6,240 nucleotides of DNA from Bacillota bacterium. Lineage in GTDB: Bacteria > Bacillota > Clostridia > Christensenellales > Aristaeellaceae. The translations under genes were made by a program, and so were the position numbers. This document shows, one piece after another, positions 1 to 6,009 of the stretch. The stretch covers positions 1 to 6,240 of the forward strand of contig WRGP01000120.1 of the NCBI GenBank assembly GCA_009787135.1. Direction: 5' to 3'. The notes beneath the pieces were generated by a model that searched no databases, had not been told where the DNA came from, and was given only the letters and a program-made list of their open reading frames with translations. How positions within the stretch are numbered: the stretch's first letter is position 1; each line of letters begins with the position of its first letter.

Positions 1-427
1 AGATCTTCGGGATCAAGCCCGTGGTTTCCAGGAGCCATTGGGCCAGCTTGGTGAAATCCTCGGTAAAGCCGCTCAGGGAACCGTAGATACGCCCCACATT
101 GTGCGAGTAGGTATGCAGGCCCAGCGAATGGCCTTCCTCAAGAATCCGGTTGTATAGGGCCATTCCATGCTCGCTTGCCGTGCCGACGACAAAGAACGTG
201 GCGGGCACCTGTTCCTTGTGTAAGATGTCCAGCACCCTTGTGGTGTTACGCGAGGGGCCGTCGTCGAAGGTCAGGTAGACGGTGCAGCCGTGCTGCGCCA
301 TCCCGCTTGCGGGGGCCGCGTGCGGCGGGGCCGCGTGCGGCGCCCACACGGACAGGATAAGCGGGCAAAGGGTGAACAGGGTAAAGCACAGCGCCCGGCA
401 TGAGCGTTTGATGGAAGATAAAGGCAT
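1..427 (-). CDS. Polysaccharide deacetylase, NodB domain (partial, C-terminal part outside window)
   Basis: This is the first 142 residues of a predicted secreted or membrane-anchored NodB-fold (carbohydrate esterase 4) deacetylase, which removes acetyl groups from N-acetylated sugars in polymers such as peptidoglycan. Residues 10-29 form a hydrophobic export segment. A short Ala/Pro/His-rich linker (30-42) follows, encoded by a 15-bp tandem repeat. The NodB domain begins near residue 49. Motif 1, TFDDGPS (53-59), supplies the catalytic Asp55 and metal-binding Asp56. Motif 2, HTYSH (105-109), supplies the two metal-binding histidines. Later motifs are off the left edge. The ATG start is fixed by AGGAGG at 433-438, five bases upstream. 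The gene lies 68 bp after the amylase on the same strand, so it may be the last operon gene or separately controlled. Its substrate cannot be told from this fragment. The family call is firm; membership of the starch pathway is doubtful. Confidence 0.92.
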   Translation of the reverse strand, partial: MPLSSIKRSCRALCFTLFTLCPLILSVWAPHAAPPHAAPASGMAQHGCTVYLTFDDGPSRNTTRVLDILHKEQVPATFFVVGTASEHGMALYNRILEEGHSLGLHTYSHNVGRIYGSLSGFTEDFTKLAQWLLETTGLIPKI

Positions 428-455
428 ACAGACCTCCTATGAAGTGCTGTATGCC
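423..455 (-). promoter_or_regulatory. Hairpin enclosing the deacetylase ribosome binding site and start codon
   Basis: In the mRNA, GGCATACAG (455-447) pairs perfectly over 9 bp with CTGTATGCC (431-423). The 15-nt loop (446-432) contains the Shine-Dalgarno AGGAGG (438-433), and the ATG (427-425) lies inside the 3' arm of the stem. Such a structure would be expected to lower translation initiation until it is melted. The pairing is seen directly in the sequence; a regulatory role is inference. There is no U-run, so it is not a terminator. Confidence 0.5.
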
Positions 456-495
456 ATACTATGTGATGGGAGCGGGGATTAGAAGCCGGCCCCGG

Positions 496-2073
496 TCAGG
501 GGGCAGGTACAAACAGGTGTGTGCTCAGCGGGGGCACCGTGAGCGTGCCCGCCTCGCGGCGCAATTCGCCGCAGAGGGAAGCGACGGGGGTGAAAAAGGC
601 ATCCCATGGGAGGGTGACGCTGCCTTCGCTCAGGTTGTGGAGCACATAGACCGTTTGTCCCTCATGCGCCAGGGTGTAGGCGCATATCGCGGGGCTTTCC
701 GTTTCCAGCGGGGTAAGGATCCCGCTTTGCAGGGCGGGATAAGCCTTGCGCAGGCTGAGCAGCGTCTGATAGTGGCGCAGGAGCGAACCGTCGTCGTTCA
801 GCATGTCCCGCACGGCGCCAAGCGCCAGGGTGGTCTGATCCGCGTCCCGGGGCGGCAGGCATTGGCCTGTAAGGTCGTCTAAGTCCCAGAGCATGGGCAG
901 GCGTTTGTTTTCATCACGGCCGCTGCCGGTCATGCCAATCTCCTCGCCGTAATACAGAAACGGCGTGCCGGGCAGCGTAAGGTAGAGCGACGCGGCCAAT
1001 TTCAGCTTCTCCGGTTTTTGCGCCAGCGTGCCCGCGATGCGGGCCATGTCATGGTTGCTGAGGAACGGCGCGTCGCTCGCCCCCGGGTACGCGGCCCATT
1101 TCGCCTGCCAGTCCGCCGCCTTGCGGCTGAAAGCCGCGCCGTTTTGCGCGCGAATGGCTTTGACAATCATTCCGTCCGCGCCCGCGAAGGGGAAATTGAA
1201 TAGGGAGGAGATACCGCTTTCATAGTATTGGGCAATGGTGCCCGCGTCCATCCATACTTCGCCGACCACGTACACATCCGGCTTGATGGCGCGCAGCTCG
1301 CCCATAAGCCAACGAAGAAAGGCGTTATTTTGCTTGACATCCTCCCCGAAGTAGTGCTGCGCCGCGTCCAGGCGGAAGCCGTCCGCCCCTTTGTCCAGCC
1401 AGTAGGCGCAGATGCGGAGTATTTCCGCCCGGAGCGCTTCGTCGTCCAGGTTTAGATCGGGCATTTCAGCGGTAAAGACACCCTCGTAGAACCAGCCGGG
1501 CACACCCGGCGCGGCGCGCCAGCCCAGCGCGGCGTCCTGCGTGAAGTGATAATACCGGACGTACGGGTTGTGCGCCCGGCACAGGGGATCCATGCCACAG
1601 ACCGGCTGCCCGCACGGCTCCACCGGGAGGCTCTCCAGCGCGGAGAGAAACCAGGGGTGCCGGCTGGAAGAGTGATTGAGCACAAGATCGATGAGCAGTG
1701 CCATGCCTTCCTTATGCAGCGCTTCCGCAAGCGTCTCAAAGGACGATATGCCGCCGTATTCCGGCGCGACGGCGTAATAGTCGAGCACATCGTACTTGTG
1801 GTACGTGGGCGAGGGATGAATCGGCATCAGCCACACGCCGTCCGCGCCAAGTTCTTTTAGATAAGGAATTTGCGCGCGGATCCCGTCCAGGTCGCCGACG
1901 CCGTCCCCATTGCCGTCATAAAAAGAGGCGGGAAAAATCTCATAGTATACGCGTGTATCCGCCATGGCGCTGGCGCACGACAGATACAGAAAAACCGACA
2001 GCAGCAGCGCGAGAGAACGGCGCGCCCGCCGTACGATCAAGAACTTCCGCCGCGCGGCACGATTGATCCGCAT
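496..2073 (-). CDS. Secreted alpha-amylase, glycoside hydrolase family 13 (GH13_36-like)
   Basis: A 525-residue retaining alpha-glucanase predicted to hydrolyse alpha-1,4-glucan (starch, maltodextrin) outside the membrane. A basic N-terminus and hydrophobic core (20-33) end in a signal peptidase I site, AMA before Asp39. Cys33 lies in YLSC, a poor lipobox. The (beta/alpha)8 barrel runs from about 40 to 430, and a beta-sheet C domain follows. A calcium-site motif, DGNGDGVGD, is at 53-61. Conserved region I is DLVLNH (129-134), region II GFRLDAAQH (232-240, nucleophile Asp236), region III GEVW (acid/base Glu272), and region IV FLSNHD (337-342, Asp342). Region V reads MPDLN (204-208), known as typical of the GH13_36 intermediate group between oligo-1,6-glucosidases and neopullulanases. 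Exact specificity (amylase, neopullulanase or cyclomaltodextrinase) is therefore open. Cys154, Cys159 and Cys165 cluster in domain B. The ATG is 7 nt after malG, and its ribosome binding site (AAAGGGG, 2090-2084) lies within the last malG codons, implying coupled translation. Confidence 0.95.
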   Translation of the reverse strand: MRINRAARRKFLIVRRARRSLALLLSVFLYLSCASAMADTRVYYEIFPASFYDGNGDGVGDLDGIRAQIPYLKELGADGVWLMPIHPSPTYHKYDVLDYYAVAPEYGGISSFETLAEALHKEGMALLIDLVLNHSSSRHPWFLSALESLPVEPCGQPVCGMDPLCRAHNPYVRYYHFTQDAALGWRAAPGVPGWFYEGVFTAEMPDLNLDDEALRAEILRICAYWLDKGADGFRLDAAQHYFGEDVKQNNAFLRWLMGELRAIKPDVYVVGEVWMDAGTIAQYYESGISSLFNFPFAGADGMIVKAIRAQNGAAFSRKAADWQAKWAAYPGASDAPFLSNHDMARIAGTLAQKPEKLKLAASLYLTLPGTPFLYYGEEIGMTGSGRDENKRLPMLWDLDDLTGQCLPPRDADQTTLALGAVRDMLNDDGSLLRHYQTLLSLRKAYPALQSGILTPLETESPAICAYTLAHEGQTVYVLHNLSEGSVTLPWDAFFTPVASLCGELRREAGTLTVPPLSTHLFVPAP

Positions 2074-2080
2074 CCTGAAA

Positions 2081-2935
2081 TCACCCCTTTACCGCGCCGC
2101 CAGTTACGCCGGAGACGTAATACTTCTGCATCTTGATGAACAGCAGCATGATGGGCACCGCCACAAGGATGGCCGCGGCGCAGAAGCGCGTATAATAGTT
2201 GTAGATGTTCTCACGCTCAATCATGCGAAACAGGCCCACGGCTATGGTATAGTTCTGGTAGTTATCCTTGAGGATGACGGACGCGAAGATAAAATCAAGC
2301 CACGGCGCGATGAACGATGTCATGGCCGTGTACACGACAATCGGCCTGGAGGAAGGCAGGATGATTTTCCAGAACACAAGGTTGCGCGTGGCCCCGTCGA
2401 TCATGGCGGCCTCGTCCAGCGATTTGGGGATGGTGTCAAAGAAGCCCTTGGCCACGTAGTATACAAGCGCCGCGCCGCCGGAGTATACGATGATCAGCGA
2501 GGCGAGCGACTTATCAAACCCCATGGCCTTGAGAATGTGGTAAATGGCGATCATGCTCATGAAACCGGGGAACATGCCCAGCACAAGCGAGAGGTTCATC
2601 AGGGCCTTGCGGCTTTTGAAGCGCAGGCGGGAATAGGTATACGCCACCATGAGCACGAGCAGCGTGGTGATGGTGCCGCTGGCCAGGGCCACGATCAGGG
2701 TATTGACGTACCACCGGGGGATGTCAAAGAGATCCCGCTCGGTGAACAGGCGTGTAAAGTTGCTAAGCGTATACCCCTTGGGCAGCACGTAGGGGGTATA
2801 CGCGCCCTTCTCCAGCCGCAGCGAGGAGATGACCAGCCACGCGATTGGCAGCAGCCAGATGACGGCGAGCAGGGTCAAAAAGATGTAGATGGCCGTATTG
2901 GCCGTGCGGCCGCGCGCTTTCATGCCCATTTTCAT
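2081..2935 (-). CDS. malG: Maltodextrin-type ABC transporter permease, MalG-like
   Basis: A 284-residue inner-membrane permease that should pair with the MalF-like protein to form the sugar channel. About six hydrophobic segments are visible (near 13-37, 77-100, 112-135, 143-163, 197-218 and 250-268). The cytoplasmic EAA loop, which docks on the ATPase, is at 175-194 (EAA, then DG, ending ILP). The stretch SFIAPWLDFIF (207-217) after the loop is typical of MalG-type maltose/maltodextrin permeases, which with the neighbouring amylase supports the substrate call. Length is normal for the family. The start codon overlaps the malF stop in an ATGA arrangement. AGGAGG at 2951-2946 lies 10 nt upstream of this ATG; the alternative ATG at codon 3 would be 16 nt away and is less likely. 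The transporter role is very secure; the exact sugar is inferred. Confidence 0.93.
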   Translation of the reverse strand: MKMGMKARGRTANTAIYIFLTLLAVIWLLPIAWLVISSLRLEKGAYTPYVLPKGYTLSNFTRLFTERDLFDIPRWYVNTLIVALASGTITTLLVLMVAYTYSRLRFKSRKALMNLSLVLGMFPGFMSMIAIYHILKAMGFDKSLASLIIVYSGGAALVYYVAKGFFDTIPKSLDEAAMIDGATRNLVFWKIILPSSRPIVVYTAMTSFIAPWLDFIFASVILKDNYQNYTIAVGLFRMIERENIYNYYTRFCAAAILVAVPIMLLFIKMQKYYVSGVTGGAVKG

Positions 2936-4356
2936 TGGAACTGATCCTCCTTTCGCGTGGAGCCGGTCAGGTTATAGACAACCAGCGAGATACTCGCCAC
3001 GATCAGGAAGATGAAGATGCCAATCGTCGAGGCCAGGGAGTAATTCTGTTCATTGACGGTGAGCTTATAGAGCCAGGTGACCAGCAGGTCCGTTTTTCCG
3101 CCCTGGAAGTAGTCCAGCGAGAGCGGGTTGCCCGCACTGATGAGGTAAATCACGTTGAAATTGTTGATATTGCCGACAAAGGTGGTAATCAGGTACGGCG
3201 TGGTGATAAAGAGCATGTAGGGAAGCGTGATGGAAAAAAACGAGCGAACCGGGCCGGCGCCGTCGATGCTGGCGCTCTCATACAAATCCGCGGGGATGTT
3301 CATGAGGATGCCCGTGGTCATCAGCATGGTGAAGGGAATGCCCACCCACAGGTTGACGATCACAACCGAGGCGCGCGCCAGCCCCGTCTCCGTAAGGAAA
3401 GGTATTGGCGAGGAAATCAGCCCTATCTTTTGCAGGATCACGTTGACGATGCCCGTATCGGTTAGCATGCGGGAGACGAGCATGAGGCTGACAAACTGCG
3501 GAATGGCAATGGTGACGACGAACAGCGTGCGCCACATTTTTTTCAGGCGAATGCCCTTTTTGTTGATGATCAGGGCCAGAATCATGCCCAGGATATAGTT
3601 GGAGAACGTGGCCAGCACGGCCCAGACCATGGTCCAGCCAAAGATACCGAAAAAGGTTCGGCTCTTGACCGCACTGCCCCAGAAGACATCGGCAATGTTG
3701 TGCACGCCGACCCAGGTGAACAGATTGCCGGGGGGCTGGTGGGTTTTATCAAAGTTTGTAAAGGCAATGAGCACCATAAAGATGATGGGCAGCACGGTAA
3801 ACAGGGTTAGCGTCAGCATCGGCAGGGAGAGCAGGGTAATATGGAAACGCCCGTCCAGCAGCGTCTTACAATCCTGCCAAAAGGTGTTTAGTTTTACGCC
3901 CTTTTCCACCTGTTTTTGCGCCAGCAGGGCGGATTTGATGTTTGCCCGCCAGATGACCACGAACGGCACGATGGTCGCCAGCGTCACGACGCTAAAGAGC
4001 AGGATGAGCATAGAGTTGTCGCCCAGCACGCGGCGGTATATTTGCGCGGCCTCGTCCCACACGCGCCCCTGCTGGTTTGTGCCCAAGGTGGCAAGATCTT
4101 TGAGATAACGGGCGCCGAAGAGAATCTGGAAGAGAAAAAACCCTATTTCAAAGACCAGATAAAAAAGCCCTTTGAGCAACTGCCCGCGGGCCAGATTCCC
4201 AAAGCCCATGACGACGAAGGACGCGCGGGTTTTGGCATCCCCTTCCTTATATGCCGTCCAGATCTCCTTGCCTTGCGCGCTAAAATGCCCCCAAAAGGAG
4301 CGGATGCGCCGAAGCAATCTTTTTGAGACAGATGGCGCCTGAAGCGCAGGTTCCAT
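2932..4356 (-). CDS. malF: Maltodextrin-type ABC transporter permease, MalF-like, with N-terminal extension
   Basis: A 474-residue inner-membrane permease, partner of MalG. The C-terminal half is a standard binding-protein-dependent permease domain (about 236-462), with the EAA loop at 360-379 (ESASIDGAG, ending ITLP). Before it come roughly 230 residues that a minimal 290-residue sugar permease lacks. They comprise a basic N-terminus, two hydrophobic segments (about 60-82 and 115-137) joined by a polar loop with a GNLARGQ motif (53-59) just before the first, and a third segment at 176-200. The total of about eight segments resembles the long MalF type, although the large periplasmic P2 domain of E. 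coli MalF is not evident. AGGAGG at 4369-4364 is 7 nt upstream of the ATG. The end overlaps malG by 4 bp. It follows malE by 89 bp, and that gap holds a terminator-like hairpin. Confidence 0.93.
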   Translation of the reverse strand: MEPALQAPSVSKRLLRRIRSFWGHFSAQGKEIWTAYKEGDAKTRASFVVMGFGNLARGQLLKGLFYLVFEIGFFLFQILFGARYLKDLATLGTNQQGRVWDEAAQIYRRVLGDNSMLILLFSVVTLATIVPFVVIWRANIKSALLAQKQVEKGVKLNTFWQDCKTLLDGRFHITLLSLPMLTLTLFTVLPIIFMVLIAFTNFDKTHQPPGNLFTWVGVHNIADVFWGSAVKSRTFFGIFGWTMVWAVLATFSNYILGMILALIINKKGIRLKKMWRTLFVVTIAIPQFVSLMLVSRMLTDTGIVNVILQKIGLISSPIPFLTETGLARASVVIVNLWVGIPFTMLMTTGILMNIPADLYESASIDGAGPVRSFFSITLPYMLFITTPYLITTFVGNINNFNVIYLISAGNPLSLDYFQGGKTDLLVTWLYKLTVNEQNYSLASTIGIFIFLIVASISLVVYNLTGSTRKEDQFQ

Positions 4357-4363
4357 GCGGCAA

Positions 4364-4369
4364 CCTCCT
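4364..4369 (-). promoter_or_regulatory. malF ribosome binding site
   Basis: A perfect AGGAGG seven bases before the malF ATG. It gives malF its own strong initiation signal downstream of the intercistronic terminator. Immediately upstream, CCGCG and CGCGG (about 4387-4375) could form a small GC-rich hairpin that might protect the 5' end of a processed malFG transcript. That role is only a suggestion. Confidence 0.7.
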
Positions 4370-4396
4370 TATACCGCGCGGCGCGGCAATTCTCTT

Positions 4397-4434
4397 ATAA
4401 AAACGGCTAAGGGCGGAAGAAATCCGCCCTTAGC
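4397..4434 (-). terminator. Rho-independent terminator or attenuator between malE and malF
   Basis: In the transcript, GCTAAGGGCGGA (4434-4423) pairs perfectly over 12 bp with TCCGCCCTTAGC (4417-4406) around a 5-nt loop. CG and five U residues (4403-4399) follow. It begins 11 nt after the malE stop. This is a textbook intrinsic terminator, but malF and malG lie downstream with no clear promoter of their own. It therefore most likely acts as a partial terminator, or as a 3' stabiliser, leaving malE mRNA in excess over malFG. Confidence 0.88.
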
Positions 4435-4445
4435 GCTTGGGAATG

Positions 4446-5621
4446 TTATTCGGCCGTAGCCTGCTCAACCAGTTGATCCAGCAGGCCCTGCATGTCGGCG
4501 TCGGAGTGGTTCTCCAGCGCGAGCCCAAACGCTTCGGCCGGGCCCCAGTACGCGCCCCCTACATTCTGGCTGACGCCAAACGCGCTTTGCGCGGCCAGCG
4601 CGGCCAGCGCGATATCCGCCTTGACGGCATCGGACATGGCGGCATTGATGTTGGACGGACCAAGGCCGCGCTTCAGGAAGCGGGCAAGCTGCGCCTCTTC
4701 GCTGGTGAGATACTCGGCCAGCATCATGGCCTCAACCGGGAAGGCCGTCTGTGTGTTCACACCCACGAGCTTTGTGCCAAGGAAAGAGCCCATCTGCACC
4801 TGCTCGCCGCCCATGGTGAACGTGGGCAGTTTGACGGCGGCGTAGTTATCGCCCAGCTTTTCTTTCATGGCCTCGGCGTTCCACGTGCCGGAGACACCCG
4901 CGCAGATGGTATCGCCCATGCCGCCCTGCAGCACGCTGTCGTCGCCCGTCAGGAAAGCGGGACTCGCCGTGAACGCGCGGATCGCCTCGCCGGCCAGCAC
5001 GCCGCGCTCGCTGTTGAAATCACAGATCTGCTTTCCGTTTTCATCGAGGTCCAGCGTGCAGCCGGCGCCGAGGAAGAAGGAGGCGATATACCAGCCGTTG
5101 GAGACGTCCATAAACATCTTTTTGCCCGCGGCTTCCGCTTTGGCTAAAATGCCGTCCAGGCTCTGAACGTCCTCTTCCGTCAGGACGGACTTGTCATAAT
5201 AAAGGAAGTAACCGTTATCCGCGGTCATGGGATAGCCATAGAGCGCGCCCTTCAGCGTAGCGGTGGCAACGGAGCCGGCTGAGTTGGCGGCCTTGATGGC
5301 GTCCACGTTGCGCGTCACTTCGTACAGCGCGTCGGCGTTGACCAGATCAACCAGCTGATCGTTGGAAAAAGCAAATACGTCCGCCGCCGCTATCGGGTCT
5401 TCCAGAACGCGCGCGCGGGCGTCCGGCTCGCCGACCACGCCGAAGGTGATATTCCATTCGTTCTCCGGGTTCGCGGCCTTGAACTCTTCCGCCAGCTGGA
5501 CCAGCAGTTCCTGATCGTCCTGCGCGCCCCAGACTTTGAGCGTGATGGCGTCCGCCAGGGATACGGAGGCCAGCCCGATGAGCAGGGCCAGGGTTAGCAG
5601 GATAGACAGAGTTTTTTTCAT
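4446..5621 (-). CDS. malE: Sugar ABC transporter substrate-binding protein, MalE-like
   Basis: A 391-residue extracytoplasmic binding protein that should deliver malto-oligosaccharides to MalFG. Residues 1-23 are a classical signal peptide: MKK, then a leucine-rich core, with a cleavage site after SLA (21-23). There is no cysteine in the signal region, so no lipobox. The mature protein starts with the family-1 solute-binding beta strand (ITLKVWG, 26-32). It shows the expected two-lobe pattern, including ALYGYPMTADNGYFLYYDKS (126-145), the first crossover region, and NGWYIASFFLGAGC (175-188). Aromatic residues that could stack on sugars include Trp31, Trp177, Trp247 and Trp359. Length is normal for the family. 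AAGGAG at 5636-5631 lies 9 nt before the ATG. It is the first gene of the cluster, separated from malF by a terminator-like hairpin. Family assignment is secure; maltodextrin specificity rests on context. Confidence 0.9.
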   Translation of the reverse strand: MKKTLSILLTLALLIGLASVSLADAITLKVWGAQDDQELLVQLAEEFKAANPENEWNITFGVVGEPDARARVLEDPIAAADVFAFSNDQLVDLVNADALYEVTRNVDAIKAANSAGSVATATLKGALYGYPMTADNGYFLYYDKSVLTEEDVQSLDGILAKAEAAGKKMFMDVSNGWYIASFFLGAGCTLDLDENGKQICDFNSERGVLAGEAIRAFTASPAFLTGDDSVLQGGMGDTICAGVSGTWNAEAMKEKLGDNYAAVKLPTFTMGGEQVQMGSFLGTKLVGVNTQTAFPVEAMMLAEYLTSEEAQLARFLKRGLGPSNINAAMSDAVKADIALAALAAQSAFGVSQNVGGAYWGPAEAFGLALENHSDADMQGLLDQLVEQATAE

Positions 5622-5630
5622 GAATCCTCA

Positions 5631-5636
5631 CTCCTT
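5631..5636 (-). promoter_or_regulatory. malE ribosome binding site
   Basis: AAGGAG lies nine bases before the malE ATG in an A-rich, probably unstructured stretch. It is complementary to CUCCUU in the loop of an upstream leader hairpin (5701-5696), so its accessibility may be modulated. Confidence 0.75.
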
Positions 5637-5647
5637 ATTTTGTTTTT

Positions 5648-5682
5648 CTATTTTAAGCGCCGGACTTGCCGCGCTTGAATAG
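5648..5682 (-). promoter_or_regulatory. Hairpin just upstream of the malE ribosome binding site
   Basis: In the RNA, CTATT (5682-5678) pairs with AATAG (5652-5648). After a small internal loop, AAGCGC (5676-5671) pairs with GCGCTT (5660-5655) around a 10-nt loop. An A-rich stretch and the ribosome binding site follow. It could insulate or stabilise the 5' end of the message. No U-run follows, so it is not a terminator. Confidence 0.4.
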
Positions 5683-5684
5683 CC

Positions 5685-5707
5685 CCGGGATGATCAAGGA
5701 GCCCCGG
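5685..5707 (-). promoter_or_regulatory. Leader hairpin with an anti-Shine-Dalgarno loop
   Basis: CCGGGG (5707-5702) pairs with TCCCGG (5690-5685), five Watson-Crick pairs plus one G-U. The 11-nt loop displays CUCCUU (5701-5696), which can pair with the malE ribosome binding site AAGGAG; flanking G-U pairs could extend this to 8 bp. A translational switch is possible but speculative, since six-base matches arise easily by chance in this C/U-rich region. Confidence 0.25.
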
Positions 5708-5784
5708 CCCCTCGGCAGGGTAAAACGGAGGAAGGCCGATGGGAGGCAAGGAACGCGCGTGCGGCGATGGCAAACACGCGAGGC

Positions 5785-5808
5785 AAACAAAAGAGGCGGT
5801 CGCCTCCC
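5785..5808 (-). terminator. Possible intrinsic terminator inside the malE leader
   Basis: GAGGC (5806-5802) pairs with GCCTC (5797-5793) around the tetraloop GACC; two further G-U pairs (G5807 and G5808 with U5792 and U5791) are possible at the base. UUUUGUUU (5792-5785) follows. It would stop transcription more than 160 nt before malE. The stem is short, so termination would be partial at best. Its upstream arm can instead pair with a distal GCCTCGCGTG (5784-5775). Confidence 0.4.
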
Positions 5809-5907
5809 GCGTGCCTACGGGGCTGGAACCCGGAAAGATGACGCCCTTGACCTTTCGCCCCGCCGTGCGCCGGCGCGTGGTTTCAAACTCATCCCCGCTC
5901 TCATCTT

Positions 5908-5936
5908 ATTATAAAGTCCACCGGGAGCTTTTGTTT
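5908..5936 (-). promoter_or_regulatory. Weak second promoter candidate inside the leader
   Basis: A perfect TATAAT (5913-5908) has only AAACAA at the -35 position 17 bp upstream and no extended -10. If active it would give a leader of about 280 nt. It is considerably weaker on paper than the promoter at 6060-6032. Confidence 0.2.
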
Positions 5937-5995
5937 CGGGCCGCTGCCGTATTCGGCGGTTTTCTCGAGAAGGTGCATTGGTGTTTTGCGTGGAA

Positions 5996-6009
5996 TGAAA
6001 ACGTTGCCG
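5996..6009. promoter_or_regulatory. cre/LacI-family operator-like site
   Basis: TGAAAACGTTGCCG on the plus strand fits the catabolite-response-element pattern TGWNANCGNTNNCA at every fixed position except the last. It has the AACGTT core common to LacI-family (CcpA, MalR) operators. It sits at about +17 to +30 relative to the predicted malE start site, where a bound repressor would block early elongation. Binding by CcpA or a MalR-type regulator would suit a maltodextrin operon. The site is seen in the sequence; the protein is inferred. Confidence 0.45.

Noticed and set aside
473..494. A CGGGG/CCCCG stem after the amylase stop, considered as an operon terminator
   Set aside because: Only 5 bp with a 12-nt loop and no U-run, so it does not support termination before the deacetylase.
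1964..2944. A long plus-strand frame (326 codons) opposite malG
   Set aside because: It is the mirror of a clear permease gene in GC-rich DNA, has a His/Asp/Gln/Arg-rich low-complexity product, and no ribosome binding site.
4591..4608. A 9-bp tandem repeat (GCGGCCAGC twice) in malE
   Set aside because: It simply encodes an Ala/Leu-rich helix segment (ALAALAA) and is ordinary codon repetition in GC-rich coding DNA.
4437..5147. A plus-strand 236-codon frame opposite malE
   Set aside because: It is antisense to a well-supported binding-protein gene and shows only the biased composition expected of a complementary frame.
5815..5834. A T-arm-like segment (GGGTTCCAGCCCC in the RNA) suggesting a tRNA
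   Set aside because: The loop reads TTCCA, not TTCRA, the stem is imperfect, and no acceptor, D or anticodon arm can be found around it.
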